From Luteolibacter algae (GTDB taxonomy: Bacteria; Verrucomicrobiota; Verrucomicrobiia; Verrucomicrobiales; Akkermansiaceae), in NCBI RefSeq assembly GCF_042683045.1, contig NZ_JBHUIT010000027.1, forward strand, positions 1-64,000: a stretch of 64,000 nt of DNA. Reading direction: 5' to 3'. Below are positions 45,801-53,796 of the stretch, piece by piece (within the stretch, counting starts at the first letter, position 1; every line of letters begins with the position of its first letter). The translations under genes and the position numbers were made by a program. The notes under the pieces are model-generated. The model was given only the letters and a program-made list of their open reading frames with translations, did not search any database and had not been told where the DNA came from.

Positions 45801-45997
45801 CGGTAGGTGAGATAGCCCTCCATCTGGGCCGGATCCATTCCACCGAAAGGCTGCGCCACATAAATGGTGGGGATTCCCAAGGGCGGGAAAATATCGCGGG
45901 GCATGCGTTTTACCGCGATCGAGGAGCCGAGAATGAGCGCGATCGCGACGACGATGATCGTCAACGGGCGGCGTAGGGCAAACGTGAGAATATTCAT
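42854..45997 (-). CDS. RND efflux pump inner-membrane transporter
   Basis: A 1047-residue RND transporter of the AcrB/MdtB/CusA fold with twelve membrane helices in two halves and two large periplasmic loops. The N terminus MNILTFALRRPLTIIV and the proton-relay helix GMALAIGILVDEATVAVEN are visible: AcrB has Asp-Asp at this site, this protein Asp-Glu. The repeat half has QSGIGSIMAIGVAVANAILL. The substrate class is probably hydrophobic drugs or similar rather than metals, because the metal-pump methionine pattern is not evident, but this is uncertain. It lies between its adaptor and outer membrane factor genes. Confidence 0.93.
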   Translation of the reverse strand: MNILTFALRRPLTIIVVAIALILGSSIAVKRMPRDIFPPLGIPTIYVAQPFGGMDPAQMEGYLTYRYEYHFLYISNIEHVESKSIQGASIMKLQFHPGTDMSQAMSETVAQVNRSRAFMPPGTAAPFIMRFDAGSVAVGNLVFSTDNPDITLNEMQDQALNKVRPAFATLPGVSAPPPFGGSSRAIIVNIDPDKMRSAGLSPDSVVQSLARGNLISPSGNINIDGKYPIVPTNAIVKDIKELENIPLKTDSGRAVFVRDIATVTDGADTTTAYALADGKRSVYLPVTKRAEASTLDVVKTVRENIPEFQKLLPDGIKVSYEFDQSPVVERSIRDLLKEGGIGAILTGLMVLLFLRDWRSAFIVVINIPLALMAACLALWISGQTIHLMTLGGMALAIGILVDEATVAVENIHSRLAKGDSIAQAALTGTRETALPRFLAMLCILAVFIPAFFMVGAAKALFVPLALAVGFSMIASFFLSSTLVPVLSVWLLGKQKIHEEKEGILARGFAPLVKGFVSARWLVVSAYLAVTLLVIGLIGPQIGREIFPQTDSGQFAIRFRAPSGTQVAITEKIAIRILDTVAREVGGKDKVEMSIGMVGVHNSSFPVNLVYLWNGGPGEGFLAVQLTEDSGIRIADLKEKLRSVLKAEMPEVSISFEPQDIVTRVMSFGSPTPLEIAVSGPDIAVSKAHAELLLKELKKVGSLRDLQFSQDLNFPTVNVHIDRERAGLLGVEVDDIARSLVAATTSSRFTVPNFWADPKSGVSYNLQVQIPEELTTSIEDLKNIPISSSNEKPVLLRNLAEIEQSTAVGTYERYNLARVVSITANIHGTDFGTAIKEVQEVLDKVGPPKDPKTKVDLRGQVVPFQQLSEGFGSGMIIAVIVIFLILCANFQSIRLALVVISTTPAVISGIILALWVTGTTINIQSGIGSIMAIGVAVANAILLVTFAETERRKSADPAAAAIAGARSRLRAVVMTSCAMTAGMLPLALGLGEGGDQTAPLGRAVVGGLVCATLATLFVLPSVFALFTNKKVTSASLDPTDPESAHSVP

Positions 45998-46030
45998 TGC
46001 TGTAATGTGAAAAATGGCTTCTGGAGCCGG

Positions 46031-47086
46031 TTATGGGATAACGACCTTCTCACCTTCCGCAGGACCTTCCGAAAGAATGGCCATTTTGCCGTCCACGGCT
46101 GCAAGCTTCACCAAGACCTTCCGCTCGGCTTCACCTTCGAGCACCATCACAAACCGCGAACCATCGGAGCCGGTGCGCACTGCGGAAAGTGGGACGCGGC
46201 TGGATTTTTCCAGCTTTTCGAGCTCAATCGATCCGCTGCCCAGCACTCTGGGTAGCAAGGCAGCGCCCGGGAGATCGACCTCTGCCAGCATCGTCTTCGT
46301 AACAGGATCAAGTGAGCCGGATACGCGGGTAAGCTCACTGTTGAAATCCTGGCCTGCGATCTTCAGTGATACAGGATCGCCGGCATTGGCAAGACCCGCG
46401 GCGTGTTCCGGGATTTCCAAACGGACGCGGATGGTTTCGGTCTGCTCAACGGTGAAGAGATTTTCACGCATGGAAGCGGGACCCAGAAAATCGCCGGGCT
46501 CGGCTTTCCTCTCGACGACGACACCATCGAAGGGCGCTTTGATTCTCGTATATTCCAGTGCCGCCGCCGCCTCCGTTTCACGGGCTGCTGCTGCGAGTGC
46601 ATCCGCTTCAGCCGCAGTGATGCCCGCTTCCGCTTCGCCGACTTTCGCTTCTGCCGCGATGAGACGTGAATTTGCCTCGTCGCGCGCTTTATTGGTTACC
46701 GTGCCCGATTTTGCCAAAGCGGTAATGCGGGTGGTTTCTGATTTGACTGCGCTCATGGAGGCTTCCGCGGAGCGCAGCACGGAGGCTGCCTGGGAGACAC
46801 GTTGCTTGGCGGCACGGGCTTTATGGGCGGCGTCCAGCTCTGGGGCGTGAATGATCGCGAGTATATCGCCAGCTTTGACTCTAGAGCCGATATCGACTCT
46901 CAGCTCCTCGATCCAACCTGTAGCAGAGGTGCCCAGATGGACCCGGTGGTAAGGAAAGGCTTCGGCGGGGAGGGAGATGTTTTTTTCCCAGGGACCGCCG
47001 GTCACCAATGCGGTTTCCACCTGGGAAAAAGCCTGCGGCAAAGCGAGCGAAGTTAGGGACAATACAAAAAGCGTAGGTTTGTTCAT
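46031..47086 (-). CDS. HlyD/AcrA-type periplasmic adaptor of the RND pump
   Basis: About 351 residues from ATG 47086, which opens a clear signal peptide (MNKPTLFVLSLTSLALPQAF). The domains follow membrane fusion protein order: a lipoyl half-motif (VDIGSRVKAGDILAIIHAPE), a long alpha-helical hairpin (about 85-160), the second lipoyl half (IKAPFDGVVVERKAEPGDFL) and a beta-barrel. In-frame codons upstream to 47182 have no secretion signal and are left out. The RND gene follows after 33 bases. Confidence 0.9.
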   Translation of the reverse strand: MNKPTLFVLSLTSLALPQAFSQVETALVTGGPWEKNISLPAEAFPYHRVHLGTSATGWIEELRVDIGSRVKAGDILAIIHAPELDAAHKARAAKQRVSQAASVLRSAEASMSAVKSETTRITALAKSGTVTNKARDEANSRLIAAEAKVGEAEAGITAAEADALAAAARETEAAAALEYTRIKAPFDGVVVERKAEPGDFLGPASMRENLFTVEQTETIRVRLEIPEHAAGLANAGDPVSLKIAGQDFNSELTRVSGSLDPVTKTMLAEVDLPGAALLPRVLGSGSIELEKLEKSSRVPLSAVRTGSDGSRFVMVLEGEAERKVLVKLAAVDGKMAILSEGPAEGEKVVIP

Positions 47087-47257
47087 TTCGGGTAGATGTG
47101 CGTGTGGAAATAGTGGGCCGTGCGGTGCCAGCGTGTTTTCGAAAGCGCACCGCCACCGGGATTTGCGGGCAAGCCTCTGCAATGGAGAGGGGAAGGGCTA
47201 TTTGAATAACCTTAAGATTTGTTCAGAAACAAAATGGGGCTGCCTTCCGGGACGGTA

Positions 47258-48697
47258 TCAGCTTTCCGAGCAATTCAGCGGGAGGCTGATGCGGAAACGG
47301 CATCCTTGCTGTCCGGCTTCACGGAGCTGGATAGAACCGCCGATCTGTTCGATTGAGAGCTTGGCGATCGCCAGGCCCAGTCCCGAGCCACCTTCGGTTT
47401 GTGAACGAGCTGAATCAATCCGGTAAAAACGCTCGAAGACTTTTTCGCGGTGTTCCGCAGGGATCCCGGGACCGTTGTCGGAAATCTCAATAATGGCTCG
47501 GTCACCTTCCTCGAGGCAGCAGACATCGATTTTTGCCTCCCGGGGGCTGTAATGAATAGCGTTGTGGACGATATTCATGATCGCGTGGCGTAGCAGGAGC
47601 GCATCGGATTCCAAAGAAACATCACCTTCTCCGGAGACGGTGAGTTGTTGTTTTTTCTCGACCGCAAGAACCTCTAGACTGTCACAGATTTCCACGCAAA
47701 GGGCACTCACAGAGAGCGATCGGATAACCGGATTGGCGCTACCGCCTTCGGCTCTGGCAAACATCAGCATGGTGCTGACGAGGTTATTGAGACGGTCCGC
47801 CTCCTCCAACATACTGCTGATGGTTTCCCGCAATTCGTGTTCGTTTTCGTTCCCGCGGAGCGCGATTTCGCCAACACTCCGCAGTGCGGTCAACGGTGTG
47901 CGCAGCTCATGGGATGCATCCGCGGTGAAACGCTTGAGCGACTCAAACGATAGTTCCAAGCGCTCCAATGTCTGATTGAAAACGGTGGCGAGTTTACCGA
48001 GCTCATCATTGGGGTTGGGATTGGGGAGACGCTTGCCGAGGGACTAGGAAGTGATTTTCCCTGCTTCACTGGCCATTGCCCTCAGTGGCTTAAGGGCTTT
48101 TCCGGCCATCAGGTATCCACCAGCACCTGCCAATAAGATTGAAATGGGTAGGCCGAGAACGAGACCCGCCAAAATTTCCCTCAGCGTGGAGCGAATCCCG
48201 GATTCATCACGAAAAACCCTCAGAATAACTCTGCGTCCATCAACCCGGGTGACCGTCTGCAAGCTGCGTGCCGGGGTATTTTCCTCCAGCTTGATGTTGT
48301 AGAAAATTTCAGCTTTTTTCCCTCCCCGGCGTGGTGGCTGGAGAACCTGTGTGGCGTCCTCCGGCCAATGGCTCAGTAACATTTTTTTCCCGGACCAGAC
48401 ATCGAACCAAGTGGATGCGTAGCCGGCGCTGCTGGGAGTGGCCGGACTGTTGGATCTCCATTGGATTCCTCCGTCTTTGGTGGCTTCCAGATGTGCTTCT
48501 ACGAGCGCCCAGTCGATGCGTAGTTGGCGATCCTGTTCCAGATGGAGCCTCTGATCGATCAGAGTATAAGCCGCTGGGATGAGGACGAGACTCACAGCGC
48601 CGGAGACAACCGTGAAGCAGGCTGCCAGCCGCAGCTTCAGCGAGCGGCGGGTCCACCAATCCCGCGGGATGAGAGCTTTCCTGAGAAAAGTTATCAC
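47258..48697 (-). pseudogene. Sensor histidine kinase interrupted by an in-frame TAG in the HAMP domain
   Basis: Read through one TAG (48044-48046), the frame encodes about 479 residues of an EnvZ/CusS-type kinase: a membrane helix (about 25-48), a periplasmic domain, a second helix (about 182-203), HAMP, HisKA with SHELRTP (H263) and HATPase (N box and DNGPGIP). The TAG follows AGKITS and precedes SLGKRLPNPNPNDELG, exactly inside HAMP; GAG to TAG would explain it. The upstream fragment (48697-48044) keeps sensor and helices, the downstream one (TTG 47968 to 47258) keeps the kinase core and could be separately translated. It starts with GTG overlapping the regulator stop by four bases. Either a nonsense mutation or a sequence error. 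Confidence 0.85.
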
Positions 48698-49386
48698 GCG
48701 GTGGCTTCAAGGTTACTGCTCAGGAGAAAACCCACCCCGCGAACGGTTTTTATCAGCTTCTGAGGTCTTCCATCATCAATTTTTCTACGCAACCGCGCAA
48801 TGTGGACATCGATCACATTGTCCAACGGCGTGGAGCGATTCGGTTCCCTCCAAACTTCCTTCGCGAGCATCTGGCGGGTTACCGCTTGCCCTTCATAACG
48901 AACGAGAAATGCGAGAAAATCGTATTCCCGCGGCGTGAGGATGATTTCTTCACCCGCTCTCCATGCCTGGCGGGATCTCAAATCGATCACTAGATCGCCG
49001 ATTTGCTTACGCATGACCTCTTCGTGAATCGCTCTGCGCATAAGAGCTCTCAAGCGAGCCAGCAATTCGGTGAAGTCGAACGGCTTGACCAGGTAATCGT
49101 CCGCTCCAGAATCCAACCCCATCACCCGGTCTTCCACAGAGTCCCTTGCGGTTAGCAGCAGAACGGGTGGTTTGAGGGCCAGGTTGCGCAAAACCCGCAG
49201 AAGCTCAATCCCGCTGCGCTCCGGTAACATCCAGTCTAGCACAATCAGATCGAAGGCCTCTTCGGTGATAAACCGATAGCCTTCATTGCCAGTTTTAGCG
49301 ACCACCGCCTCATACCCTTCGGCCTTCAGGCCGTTGCGGATTGCCCGGGCCGTTTTTTGATTATCTTCCACAATCAAAATTCTCAT
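48694..49386 (-). CDS. OmpR/PhoB family response regulator
   Basis: A 230-residue regulator: receiver domain with acidic residues E7/D8, phospho-acceptor D51 (VLDWMLP) and K in VKPFDF, then a winged-helix DNA-binding domain ending VIDVHIARLRRKI...VRGVGFLL. It is most like CusR/CopR-type regulators, which pair with kinases controlling metal or envelope-stress efflux. Its stop overlaps the kinase start by four bases, and the efflux genes lie downstream, so it most likely controls them. The partner kinase is interrupted. Confidence 0.92.
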   Translation of the reverse strand: MRILIVEDNQKTARAIRNGLKAEGYEAVVAKTGNEGYRFITEEAFDLIVLDWMLPERSGIELLRVLRNLALKPPVLLLTARDSVEDRVMGLDSGADDYLVKPFDFTELLARLRALMRRAIHEEVMRKQIGDLVIDLRSRQAWRAGEEIILTPREYDFLAFLVRYEGQAVTRQMLAKEVWREPNRSTPLDNVIDVHIARLRRKIDDGRPQKLIKTVRGVGFLLSSNLEATA

Positions 49387-49387
49387 A

Positions 49388-49864
49388 TCAAAGATCTTCG
49401 TTATTCGCGGTTGTCAGCACGGCATCGAGCGACCACCGGCCAGCGCCAACGATCAAGAGATAAAGGGAACCAAATGTCATTGATAGATCGGTCCTCGATT
49501 CGTGAAGCATGCCCAACAAGCCGTATCTGTCCAACGAACGCGGAGCAAATCCAAAGAACTCAGCCCCAAGCAAGATTGGAATTTTGGTCGTGAATATTGC
49601 TACGGCCATGATGGCCAAGAGAGGAATGACCGCGTAGCGGGTGGCAAGCCCGAGAAGCACAAGCACTCCACAGACGATCTCGGTGGAGCCTACAAACGGT
49701 CCCATAAGATCAGGAGACGGGATGCCGATTTTTTCAAATCTCCCGCTACCCATTGTTTCGGAGTAGAGAAATTTCTGAATACCCTCACCGAGAAAGACTC
49801 CCCCGATCATGATGCGAATGAGTATCGTGGAAGGTGGGGCGGTGCTAATCAGTAGCTTTCTCAT
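49388..49864 (-). CDS. DoxX family membrane protein
   Basis: About 158 residues from ATG 49864, four membrane helices with the DoxX pattern (RIMIGGVFLGEGIQKFLY, then FVGSTEIVCGVLVLLGLATR). DoxX proteins are small quinone-pathway or stress-related membrane proteins of mostly unknown role. An ATG at 49876 and a longer open frame to 49945 exist. The gene ends one base before the response regulator start and probably heads the efflux operon. It is divergent from the porin. Confidence 0.8.
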   Translation of the reverse strand: MRKLLISTAPPSTILIRIMIGGVFLGEGIQKFLYSETMGSGRFEKIGIPSPDLMGPFVGSTEIVCGVLVLLGLATRYAVIPLLAIMAVAIFTTKIPILLGAEFFGFAPRSLDRYGLLGMLHESRTDLSMTFGSLYLLIVGAGRWSLDAVLTTANNEDL

Positions 49865-50034
49865 AATAGGAAACATGAGGATGGTCACACAGAAGGATCT
49901 CTGTCGGAAAAAGAAATCGGCAAGGCACCTCCCGCAGAGCGTCACTATACGATGACACGGAGGCCGGCTTTTCAGATTTCATCATGAGTTTTCTTCATGC
50001 TTTTGTCACAATTCACGGTTTTGCGAGTTCTTTA

Positions 50035-50052
50035 TGTGACAGATATGTCACA
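50035..50052. promoter_or_regulatory. Palindrome TGTGACA-N4-TGTCACA upstream of the porin gene
   Basis: TGTGACAGATATGTCACA is a perfect inverted repeat of two 7-base arms with a 4-base spacer, about 97 bases before the porin start and between it and doxX. A further half-site TGTCACA lies at 50014-50020. It resembles CRP/FNR-family half-sites, but with an 8-base instead of the usual 6-base spacer between TGTGA and TCACA. It probably binds a dimeric regulator of unknown identity. Confidence 0.45.
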
Positions 50053-50148
50053 TTGAGCAGCTAGGCTGGAGATTTCCGCGGTGACAATGTCGCGCCATTC
50101 CCAGTCCGGACCTGACTTTCCGGAGATGGACGACCTAAAACTAACGAT

Positions 50149-51318
50149 ATGAGAAGAATACAAAACAGTATCCCGGCTGTGACTATTATGTCACTTTTTA
50201 CCGTCACCGGAATGAGCAGCGCCGCGGATGTCGACGCTGTTGAAAATTGGGCAAAAGATGTCTGGAGCCACGCCGTTCTATACGAGAACGAAAACAACCC
50301 GATTCTACAAAAGTTCGCCTTTACGGGGCGCGCCCAATTCGACTATGTCGTGATCGATGGTGAAGGCACGACCGCTGGCGGGCCCGGTCGTGATCTCAGC
50401 TATGACAACTTTAATACGCGTCGGTTGAGAGCTGGTTTCAAAGCCGGTTTGTTTCAGGATTTCACCCTTCACGTCGAGGCTGACTTCGATCCTGATGAAG
50501 ATCCGTTTTATCGGCGCCTTACCGATGCGAATCTCGCGTGGAAACCTAGCGACGCCTTTGAGCTGAAAATCGGCAAGCAGGGAATGGGCTTCACCCTGGA
50601 CGGTAAGACTTCCTCAAAGGAGCTTCTTACCATCGATCGTAGCGCTCTCTCAGGAAACCTCTGGTTTTCGAACGAATATATTCCTGGAATCACCGTTAGT
50701 GGTGAACTTGGAAACTGGCACTACAGCACAGGGTTCTTTTCCCAGGGCGAACAGGATAACGAGTTCGGCGAGTTCAATAGCGGCACCTCCTGGGTGGGAA
50801 CTATTGGCTATGATCTGAGCGACATGACAGGTGCCGATACGGCGGTGGTGGCTTTCGATTATGTGATCAACGAAGAGAATCCGTCCTCTCCGGCATTGTT
50901 CACGAACCGCTCGTTCGGACAGATCGCCTCCCTGAATACGATTTGGGAGAAAGATCAATACGGATTCCGCGGAGACGTGAGTTTCGGTGATGGCTTTCTG
51001 GGCCAACCGGATGTCTGGGGACTTGTTCTGATGCCTTACTACGATATCACAGATCGCCTGCAATTGGTCGCCCGCTACACATTCCTCAAGAGTGATGGGA
51101 ATGATGGTGTTCGTTACAACGGCTATGATTCCATCGTAGTCAATGGCCGCCGGGGCGATCAATATCAGGAAGGTTATCTGGGCTTCAACTACTACCTTTA
51201 CGAGCACAAGATCAAGCTCCAGACCGGTCTCCAGTATATCAGTATGCGTGATCAGGCCAATAACGGCGGTGCATTTGATGGTTTCAACCTTACGACAGGG
51301 ATTCGCTTCAGCTGGTGA
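50149..51318 (+). CDS. OprO/OprP-type (phosphate-selective) porin
   Basis: A 389-residue outer membrane protein with a signal peptide (likely cut after MSSAA) and a beta-barrel of alternating aromatic strands ending in GIRFSW. The pattern FTLHVEADFD and the repeated Tyr-rich strands fit the OprP family, which takes up phosphate, polyphosphate or other anions. The N-terminal acidic segment before the first strand is usual. A palindromic operator candidate lies upstream and a terminator downstream, so it is probably monocistronic and regulated. Substrate is not certain. Confidence 0.8.
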   Translation: MRRIQNSIPAVTIMSLFTVTGMSSAADVDAVENWAKDVWSHAVLYENENNPILQKFAFTGRAQFDYVVIDGEGTTAGGPGRDLSYDNFNTRRLRAGFKAGLFQDFTLHVEADFDPDEDPFYRRLTDANLAWKPSDAFELKIGKQGMGFTLDGKTSSKELLTIDRSALSGNLWFSNEYIPGITVSGELGNWHYSTGFFSQGEQDNEFGEFNSGTSWVGTIGYDLSDMTGADTAVVAFDYVINEENPSSPALFTNRSFGQIASLNTIWEKDQYGFRGDVSFGDGFLGQPDVWGLVLMPYYDITDRLQLVARYTFLKSDGNDGVRYNGYDSIVVNGRRGDQYQEGYLGFNYYLYEHKIKLQTGLQYISMRDQANNGGAFDGFNLTTGIRFSW

Positions 51319-51365
51319 TCCGTTCTGTAAATGCTAGTTTATAGTTGTTGATAGATAGCGTTTTG

Positions 51366-51401
51366 CTGGTGGCAGTCCCTGTGGTTGTCACCAGTTTTTT
51401 T
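51366..51401 (+). terminator. Rho-independent terminator after the porin gene
   Basis: CTGGTG at 51366-51371 pairs with CACCAG at 51389-51394, followed by TTTTTTT, about 47 bases after the porin stop. The loop is long (17 bases) and contains a possible extra G.T pair. Confidence 0.65.
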
Positions 51402-51542
51402 GTGATCTGATCGCTGAAACCGAGCAGCTACGGGCGTTCTACCGGAGGTGTAAAAAAAAAATCAAAGTTTGCTGATTTCTGGGTTGCCAAGAGCGGGGGT
51501 GGGGTATTACTTTCCCGCGCCCCGAGGGAAACCTCCGAGAAA

Positions 51543-51613
51543 AGCCTTATAGTGTAATGGTAACACCCCGGATTTTGATTCCGTTATTCTAGGTTCGAAT
51601 CCTAGTAAGGCTA
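51543..51613 (+). tRNA. tRNA-Gln (anticodon TTG), CCA not encoded
   Basis: Acceptor AGCCTTA pairs with TAAGGCT, D arm GTGTAATGGTAACAC, anticodon loop TTTTGAT giving TTG, T arm CTAGG/CCTAG. The anticodon stem has a C-T mismatch at its first pair. No CCA follows the discriminator A, unlike the other two tRNAs here. Length 71 bases. Confidence 0.93.
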
Positions 51614-51638
51614 TTTATCTTTTCAGGAAAATGGATCA

Positions 51639-51851
51639 GTGATCCGGTTGGAATCCAATATTTTACGCGTTCCCCACCAAGCAATTCCGGCTCCTCGGAT
51701 CGATAGGGATTGGTGGGCTAAACTACAGCTTGGAGGGATCTGCCGGGTTGAACATTTTTTCTTTGGGCCAACCGAATTGGACAATGAGGGGAGGTTGTGG
51801 TTATTGACGAAGACGGGGCATCGCTACTTTTTTCCACCTATAGGTCATTGA
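51639..51851 (+). CDS. Possible small protein, unsupported
   Basis: A 70-codon open frame from GTG 51639 beginning 26 bases after tRNA-Gln, with AGGAAAA upstream, and its end overlapping the dgt stop by 14 bases on the other strand. Composition (several Trp, Phe and basic residues, GICRVEHFFFG) is not plainly random, but I recognise no family. It may be a chance frame. Confidence 0.25.
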   Translation: MIRLESNILRVPHQAIPAPRIDRDWWAKLQLGGICRVEHFFFGPTELDNEGRLWLLTKTGHRYFFPPIGH

Positions 51852-53145
51852 TCGAACCAAAGTCCGGAGAAAAGAGTCGCTTGTAGGTCCTGGCCGCATA
51901 GCCGTCTGTCATCCCTGCAAGGTAATCACAGATCAGCCTGGCCCGGACGCTTTCCTCCTTTGCTTCATCGATTTCCCGCACGGTATCGGCTGGGAGCAAT
52001 TGGAAGTCCTGGCCATCAATGAGTTCGCCTCTGATGTATCGGGTTTCCAGTATTTCCCACATGCCACGAAGCATGTGGGATCCTTTATGCTCAAGCTGTT
52101 TGAGCTTGGGTGAAAGGAAGACCACCTCATAGGCGAGCCTTTTGAAAAGCTCTGATTCCGACCGCACTTCAGGATCGATCACCAAGCGGTATTTGTATCG
52201 ATTGCTTAGGGAGGAGAGAACATTGCTATCCTGTTCGAGACGGGCAGCTCTGATATATGTTCCGATTCGTTTACCGACGAAAGGATCCACCCGACGCTTT
52301 TTGATCGCACGAATCAGATCTCCCAGTGGAGTGTTTTCCGAGAAATCATAGCTGTGCGCTTCCGCCCACGTTTCGATTTTTTCCACATGAAGAAAACCCG
52401 CCCGCACGCTATCGGAGAGGTCATTGAGAGAATATGCGGTATCATCCGCCCAGTCCATAATCTGACATTCCACGGATTTGAACGCATCCCGGCATTTACC
52501 GGGAGTATACTCGACGGGAAAATCGATATCGCCCATGGCCCAATCGAGAATATCTGCCTGGCTGTCGTAGATGAAGTGATTCCTTGGGGCCTCATCGCCG
52601 CACATCAATTCACTGCGCAAAGTTTTGTATTTCAGGATGCCATCGAGAAAGGCGCGTGATGGATTCATTCCTTTCCTGCTGGCGGAGAAAATCCGCTCTT
52701 TCAGCAGTCTGAGCGTTTGTGCATTTCCCTCGAATCCGCCATGTGAGCGCATCAAATGGTTCAACGTTCGTTCACCGGCATGACCGAATGGTGGGTGCCC
52801 GAGATCGTGGGAAAGGCAAATCGCCTCCACCAGATCCGTATCGATGTGGAAATCGCTTTCCAGCACGCTCCCGGGCTGGCGCAGCAGCCATGCGCAAATG
52901 GATTTTCCGATCTGGGCCACCTCCAGCGAATGGGTCAGACGTGTGCGGTAAAAATCGTATTCTCCTGACCAGAAAACCTGTGTTTTGTTCTGAAGCCTGC
53001 GAAATGCCGGAGTGTGGAGCACACGGTCACGATCGATTTGAAACGGTGTGCGGTAATCTTCGATAGGATTTTCACCGAGAGGTCTTTCAGTATCGAAAGA
53101 GCGGTAGAAACTGTTCGATACACCATTCCGCAAAGCGTTGATCAT
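51838..53145 (-). CDS. dgt: Deoxyguanosinetriphosphate triphosphohydrolase (dGTPase)
   Basis: A 435-residue HD-domain enzyme hydrolysing dGTP to deoxyguanosine and triphosphate. The metal site is visible as the first His in TRLTHSLEVAQIG and the HD pair in LSHDLGHPPFGHAGE. Other blocks are TPAFRRLQNKTQVF near the N terminus and GFEGNAQTLRLL. Length matches the shorter dGTPase-like type. It is divergent from the TPR protein gene. Confidence 0.93.
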   Translation of the reverse strand: MINALRNGVSNSFYRSFDTERPLGENPIEDYRTPFQIDRDRVLHTPAFRRLQNKTQVFWSGEYDFYRTRLTHSLEVAQIGKSICAWLLRQPGSVLESDFHIDTDLVEAICLSHDLGHPPFGHAGERTLNHLMRSHGGFEGNAQTLRLLKERIFSASRKGMNPSRAFLDGILKYKTLRSELMCGDEAPRNHFIYDSQADILDWAMGDIDFPVEYTPGKCRDAFKSVECQIMDWADDTAYSLNDLSDSVRAGFLHVEKIETWAEAHSYDFSENTPLGDLIRAIKKRRVDPFVGKRIGTYIRAARLEQDSNVLSSLSNRYKYRLVIDPEVRSESELFKRLAYEVVFLSPKLKQLEHKGSHMLRGMWEILETRYIRGELIDGQDFQLLPADTVREIDEAKEESVRARLICDYLAGMTDGYAARTYKRLFSPDFGSINDL

Positions 53146-53232
53146 GCGGAAGTTTGCGGGCGTTTGGATTTTGCTTTCAAGAGAAGAGTTTTTTCTTTTT
53201 TAGGCAGCTTAAAGGAAGAGCGAAGTTGCGCG

Positions 53233-53727
53233 ATGGTGCAGGATCTGCTAATGGTAGGATCAATGGTTACCAAGCAGATTTTGAGAGCAGCATCGGGATG
53301 GTTGGAGTTGGGTATGCCCGATGACGCATTGGAAGAGCTGAAGTCTTTGGGATCGACCGGTAGCGGGCAGGAACGCCGTGCTCTGGAGCTGAAGCTTGCG
53401 GCGGAGATGGCGAAAGAAGATTGGACGGAATCTTCCAAAACCGCGGGAATTCTCTGTAGAATGGCCGTGGACGATCCCGAGTTTTTCCTGAGCGCAGCCT
53501 ACTGCAATCATGAGGCAGGCAATACCGAAGAAGCAAAAAACTGGTTGATGAGGGGCCCGGACGTTCTCAATGAAATGCCGGTTTATCATTACAATATGGC
53601 CTGCTATCTGTGGAAGCTCGGCGAATCCGAGCGGGCAAAGAATCATTTGGCAAAAGCGGTGCAAATGGACGAGTCCTTTTTGGACTCGGCAAAACAGGAT
53701 CGCGATCTTGTTGGAATGGAGCTTTGA
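53233..53727 (+). CDS. Tetratricopeptide-repeat protein
   Basis: About 164 residues, all helical, with TPR-like pairs such as ILRAASGWLELGMPDDALEE, FLSAAYCNHEAGNTEEAKNW and YNMACYLWKLGESERAKNHL. TPRs are protein-binding scaffolds; the partner is unknown. The open frame extends to 53014 but overlaps dgt, so the start lies after 53145: ATG 53233, 53251 or 53263, the last having AGGA at good spacing. It is followed by the Minf_1886 gene after 69 bases. Confidence 0.7.
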   Translation: MVQDLLMVGSMVTKQILRAASGWLELGMPDDALEELKSLGSTGSGQERRALELKLAAEMAKEDWTESSKTAGILCRMAVDDPEFFLSAAYCNHEAGNTEEAKNWLMRGPDVLNEMPVYHYNMACYLWKLGESERAKNHLAKAVQMDESFLDSAKQDRDLVGMEL

Positions 53728-53796
53728 GAAGGTTTCCCGCTCGCGTGCGCTGGAAAGCGCTTTGACAGCCAGAGCGCATTTTGGCAGCCTCGCGGA

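Noticed and set aside
50035..50052. Canonical CRP site
   Set aside because: TGTGA and TCACA are separated by eight bases instead of six, and no crp-like gene is present in the window, so only a generic operator is claimed.
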